From an uncultured Lachnospiraceae bacterium (GTDB taxonomy: Bacteria; Bacillota; Clostridia; Lachnospirales; Lachnospiraceae): a DNA stretch of 17,426 bases. A model generated the notes under the pieces. That model made no database searches. It saw only the letters and a program-made list of their open reading frames with translations, and was not told the origin of the DNA. Both the position numbers and the translations under genes were made by a program. Positions within the stretch are counted from its first letter, which is position 1, and each line of letters begins with the position of its first letter. The stretch spans positions 1,034 through 18,459 of the forward strand of contig CAJTTU010000070.1 in the NCBI GenBank assembly GCA_910579325.1. Reading direction: 5' to 3'. This document shows, piece by piece, positions 14,976-17,426 of the stretch.

Positions 14976-15812
14976 TTATTGTTCTACAAAAATGATCCCA
15001 AAGGCTTCCGGCCCGATATGAGCGCCGATCGTAGCGCCGATCTGCAGCCGGCCCGTTGTGGAAATCCCTTTACTCTCCAACTTTTCTTCAAACCTTCCGC
15101 AATTTTCCGTCCCATAAGAATAGATGGAATACACGGGAAATGCCTCATCTATTTTCAGACTCTCCAAATGCCGCAAAATATGGCTGATAGCCTTGTTTTT
15201 GCCCAGCGCCTTTCCCAGCATGGCAACCTCGCCTTTCTCCGTTATGGTAATCAGCGGTTTCAGCCCTGCCATATCTCCCAGCGCGGCTGCCGTACGGCTG
15301 AGCCGTCCGCCCCTGGACAGATATTCCAGCGTATCCAGGGCAGCTACCACCTTTACATGAGATTTCAAAACCTCTATCCGCGCTGCGATCTCACCGGCGC
15401 TATGACCGTCGTCCGCCAGCTTACGGGCATAATCGGCCAGAACTTTGATATTGCAGGTGGCTGTTCTGGAATCCACAATATAAACCGGATCATATTCTGC
15501 CATATTCTTTGCCAGCGAAGCGCTCTGATATGTCCCGCTCAGCGCCGATGACAGCGTGATACAGACCACCTCGTCCCCCTTTTCCTTCGCGTCCAGGAAA
15601 ATGTCCAGAAACTGCTGGGGGGAGGGCTGGGCCGTTTTTGGAAACTCCCCGGTTTCCTCCAGAATCTCATAGAACTGATTTCGCTCCAGATCAACGCCGT
15701 CCACATACTGTTTTTCGCCGATGGTGATGGCAATCGGCACCAGATCCAGGTTCTTTTCCCTGATTTCCTCCGTCTGATAATCAGAAGACGAGTCTACCAC
15801 GATTCTTATCAT
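14976..15812 (-). CDS. DegV family protein (FakB-like fatty-acid-binding protein)
   Basis: The 278-residue length is typical. It starts MIRIVVDSSSDY and has TAQPSPQQF (60-68; most relatives have TSQPS), LSSALSGTYQSA (87-98), VDSRTATCNIKVLADYA, LEYLSRGGRLSRTAAALG and a C-terminal GATIGAHIGPEAFGIIF. DegV/FakB proteins bind a single fatty acid and present it to the kinase FakA for phosphorylation and entry into phospholipid synthesis. No fakA is in view, so this is assigned from family knowledge only. Its ATG overlaps the TGA of the preceding marR gene by 4 bases (ATGA), with GGAGGAG upstream, so translation is coupled. A terminator follows. The regulator and fatty-acid protein probably belong to one lipid-responsive unit. 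Confidence 0.93.
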   Translation of the reverse strand: MIRIVVDSSSDYQTEEIREKNLDLVPIAITIGEKQYVDGVDLERNQFYEILEETGEFPKTAQPSPQQFLDIFLDAKEKGDEVVCITLSSALSGTYQSASLAKNMAEYDPVYIVDSRTATCNIKVLADYARKLADDGHSAGEIAARIEVLKSHVKVVAALDTLEYLSRGGRLSRTAAALGDMAGLKPLITITEKGEVAMLGKALGKNKAISHILRHLESLKIDEAFPVYSIYSYGTENCGRFEEKLESKGISTTGRLQIGATIGAHIGPEAFGIIFVEQ

Positions 15813-16240
15813 TTTATAATCTCCTCCGCCGTGTTCGCAATCTGTGTAAACATATCCACAATATCCTCTGCCTTTTCCGGGCCTATTTGCTCTAACAGCC
15901 TGTCGATCAGCGCAAGGATCCTTTCATGCTGTCCCTGATAAACCTCGAGCTGATCCATATTCAGCCTGACCAGAACCTGCCGTCTGTCTGTCAGAGAACG
16001 CTCTCTGCATATGAGCCCCTTTTCCTCCATACTGGACAGCGTCCGGTTCATCTGGGACTTCTGCATCTTCATCTTCTGACACAGATCCGTAGCTGTAATC
16101 GGGCTGTCAGGAGTCCTGCAATGGTTCTTATACAGAATGTTGCAGATCACCGATTCATTGTAAGGCAGGTCCGATACCACCCGTTCATTTACAATCGCAG
16201 TCGTCAGCTTAAGCCAGGCCTCTAACAGCTTCTCATTCAT
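15809..16240 (-). CDS. MarR family transcriptional regulator
   Basis: Winged helix-turn-helix protein of 143 residues from the ATG at 16240, chosen because AAAGGA lies 8 bases upstream. The ATG at 16270 (153 residues) has only a weak GCGGA. Core features are a helical N-terminus, ITATDLCQKMKMQKSQMNRT as helix-turn-helix, LSSMEEKGLICRERS and the wing DRRQVLVRL with its invariant Asp-Arg-Arg. MarR proteins are dimeric repressors released by small ligands. Paired with a DegV/FakB protein, it could respond to fatty acids or acyl derivatives, as the MarR-type FabT does in other Bacillota. This is inference, and the sequence is not clearly FabT. A candidate site overlaps its own -10, suggesting autoregulation. 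Confidence 0.9.
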   Translation of the reverse strand: MNEKLLEAWLKLTTAIVNERVVSDLPYNESVICNILYKNHCRTPDSPITATDLCQKMKMQKSQMNRTLSSMEEKGLICRERSLTDRRQVLVRLNMDQLEVYQGQHERILALIDRLLEQIGPEKAEDIVDMFTQIANTAEEIIK

Positions 16241-16336
16241 CACAGCGTTCCTTTCCGGAAACCCTTCCATTCCGCAAAACAGCAGAAGGAAAGATTTTGT
16301 CCCCTGTTAAAAAGGTTGATATTGCGAAAAGTTTAT

Positions 16337-16348
16337 ATTGTATACTAT
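16337..16348. promoter_or_regulatory. Candidate MarR operator over the -10 of the marR-degV promoter
   Basis: ATTGTATACTAT is a near-palindrome (AT-GTATAC-AT) that covers the -10 TAGTAT. This is the usual position for autorepression by a MarR protein. Only the dyad is visible; binding is inferred. Confidence 0.35.
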
Positions 16349-16370
16349 CATCGGCGCAAGATTTTGTCAA
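16342..16370 (-). promoter_or_regulatory. Sigma-A promoter of marR-degV
   Basis: TTGACA (16370-16365) and TAGTAT (16347-16342) are 17 bases apart on the minus strand, giving a leader of about 95 bases to the ATG at 16240. The rest of the interval 16371-16535 shows no gene and no clear terminator for the ABC operon. Confidence 0.75.
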
Positions 16371-16535
16371 TCCCCATTCTCATTCTTCTTTATCACGCTT
16401 CTTTATCACCTTCAGTTTGCAAGGTTTTCCTCTTCTCTTTCCTGATTTTATGCCATTATGTCTTAGCAGGCGCATTCATTTATAACGCAGGGGATCTCAT
16501 ATTTATCGGTCTCAATAAAAAACAGCCTTTCTTCA

Positions 16536-17321
16536 TCAATGAATATCCTTCCGCACATACCTCAGATAAGCGGCAAGAACCCCAATTATTCCAAACATAA
16601 GGCCAATGGCCACCAGCTTTCCATCCAGGCTCCCATTCGCCACAATATCAGCGCCCTCGCAATACCCAAACGGCGTCACGTATTTGAAAAACTCAGCCGC
16701 TTTCGCTATATTCGCAATCAGATTCAGAAAATACATAACAGTGGCAATCCCGATCCCGGCTCCGGCGCTTCCTTTTCTTATAAATGCAGAAATGCCAAAG
16801 CAAATGCCTGCAAGCTCTACCTGCAGAATATAGTAGGCCAGATGAAACAGATTCAGCTCCTTCCACGGAATCTCCTCGCCGATTGCCGTCATGGAAGCCA
16901 CGGAAAGCGCATAGATCACCAGATTCATCGCCGTGATCTGAATCAGAACAGCAATTAATTTTTCCGTGACAATCCGCACCCGGCTGACAGGATGGGCCAG
17001 CAAAAACTCCGCCGTTTTATCCCGCTCCTCTTTGCTGAGCATGTTCACGGCACACAAAGCGGCGTAAAAGGCGCCGCCAAGCCCCAGCACATTGCCGCAC
17101 TCGATTGCGTAAAAACCGATCAGCGTACCGAAATTCAGCCTGTCCATGCCAAAGGCTGCCGTAAAGAAACCCATCGCGGAAAATAAATCGCTGACCCCCT
17201 CCATCTCTCCTTTCATTTCAGGGAAAAGGAACACGCAGATTGCCAGCAAAAAGCCGATGGCTCCTGTCCAGATCAAAAATGAAAGCTTTCCCTGCCGAAG
17301 TTCATGTTTTATAATTGTCAT
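16536..17321 (-). CDS. ABC-2 type exporter permease
   Basis: The 261-residue protein has six hydrophobic segments: about 15-33, a region near 62-92, 115-137, 155-178, 183-205 and 235-254. The N-terminus is a short cytoplasmic MTIIKHELRQGKLSF. LSKEERDKTAEFLLAHPVSR is the cytoplasmic element typical of NatB-like ABC-2 permeases. It follows the ATPase gene by 20 bases with GGGGGA before the ATG, so the two form an exporter. Substrates of this class include antimicrobial peptides, sodium and lipid-like compounds, and none can be named here. No hairpin terminator is visible after the stop, although TTTTTT occurs about 15 bases on. Confidence 0.9.
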   Translation of the reverse strand: MTIIKHELRQGKLSFLIWTGAIGFLLAICVFLFPEMKGEMEGVSDLFSAMGFFTAAFGMDRLNFGTLIGFYAIECGNVLGLGGAFYAALCAVNMLSKEERDKTAEFLLAHPVSRVRIVTEKLIAVLIQITAMNLVIYALSVASMTAIGEEIPWKELNLFHLAYYILQVELAGICFGISAFIRKGSAGAGIGIATVMYFLNLIANIAKAAEFFKYVTPFGYCEGADIVANGSLDGKLVAIGLMFGIIGVLAAYLRYVRKDIH

Positions 17322-17341
17322 ACTTTACTATCCCCCTATCA

Positions 17342-17426
17342 TTATTCTGCAGCTTCCGGCTCGCCGCTATTTTCCGCCCTTTCATAATAATGCATAAATA
17401 TTTCCTCCAAATCCGGCTCCGACACC
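17342..17426 (-). CDS. ABC transporter ATP-binding protein, C-terminal end only
   Basis: The frame entering from the right edge reads VSEPDLEEIFMHYYERAENS and ends GEPEAAE at a TAA (17344-17342). EPDLEEIFMHYYE is the standard C-terminal ending of ABC-2 exporter ATPases. The Walker and signature motifs lie outside the window. The permease start is 20 bases downstream, so both are in one operon. Confidence 0.85.
   Translation of the reverse strand, partial: VSEPDLEEIFMHYYERAENSGEPEAAE

Noticed and set aside
1..17426. tRNA, rRNA, CRISPR array, transposase or phage genes
   Set aside because: None seen on either strand; the only mobile-like trace is the 15-bp direct-repeat pair near 3382-3501.

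Overview
The window looks like the chromosome of an anaerobic, spore-forming Clostridia member, most likely Lachnospiraceae. The reasons are the mix of a SpoVB-type sporulation flippase, an iscS/nifS-iscU pair, a DegV protein, a PucR-type regulator beside a UroD-family gene, and a very large sortase-type surface protein with DUF11 repeats. This is inferred from gene content; no rRNA or other marker gene is present. Most genes lie on the minus strand; the UroD-family pseudogene and spoVB are the only clear plus-strand genes.

Left region (1-2740). Three adjacent genes all look damaged or internally shortened: a fragment of a membrane-anchored XRE regulator that runs off the left edge, a PucR-type regulator lacking most of its sensor half, and a divergent UroD-family gene with two single-base frameshifts and an apparent internal deletion. 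A 37-codon unknown ORF with a strong ribosome binding site overlaps the end of the last one.

Fe-S region (2880-4845). A cysteine desulfurase and the scaffold IscU form a minus-strand operon. It has a clear sigma-A promoter, a 5' leader that can fold from about its first transcribed base, a structured 63-base element between the two genes flanked by 15-base direct repeats, and an intrinsic terminator. No Rrf2/IscR regulator is seen.

Middle (4960-7480). spoVB is on the plus strand with a TTG start and an SD complementary to the extreme 3' end of 16S rRNA. It converges with a minus-strand operon of a PAP2 phosphatase and a 51-residue single-pass membrane protein. The two convergent stop codons lie symmetrically in one perfect 22-bp palindrome, and the spoVB terminator lies inside the coding sequence of the small gene.

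Right (7516-17426). A 2301-residue secreted, wall-anchored protein dominates: signal peptide, acidic stretch, two glycine-rich domains of the ALK/bacterial type, FN3- and Cna_B-like domains, seven DUF11 repeats, and a PPETG-type sorting signal. It is preceded by a roughly 425-base structured leader. Upstream are a translationally coupled MarR-DegV operon and the end of an ABC-2 exporter operon (ATPase C-terminus plus permease).

The most unusual points are the surface protein with its long leader, the structured RNAs of the iscS-iscU operon, the shared palindromic stop/terminator, and the small genes with strong SDs.
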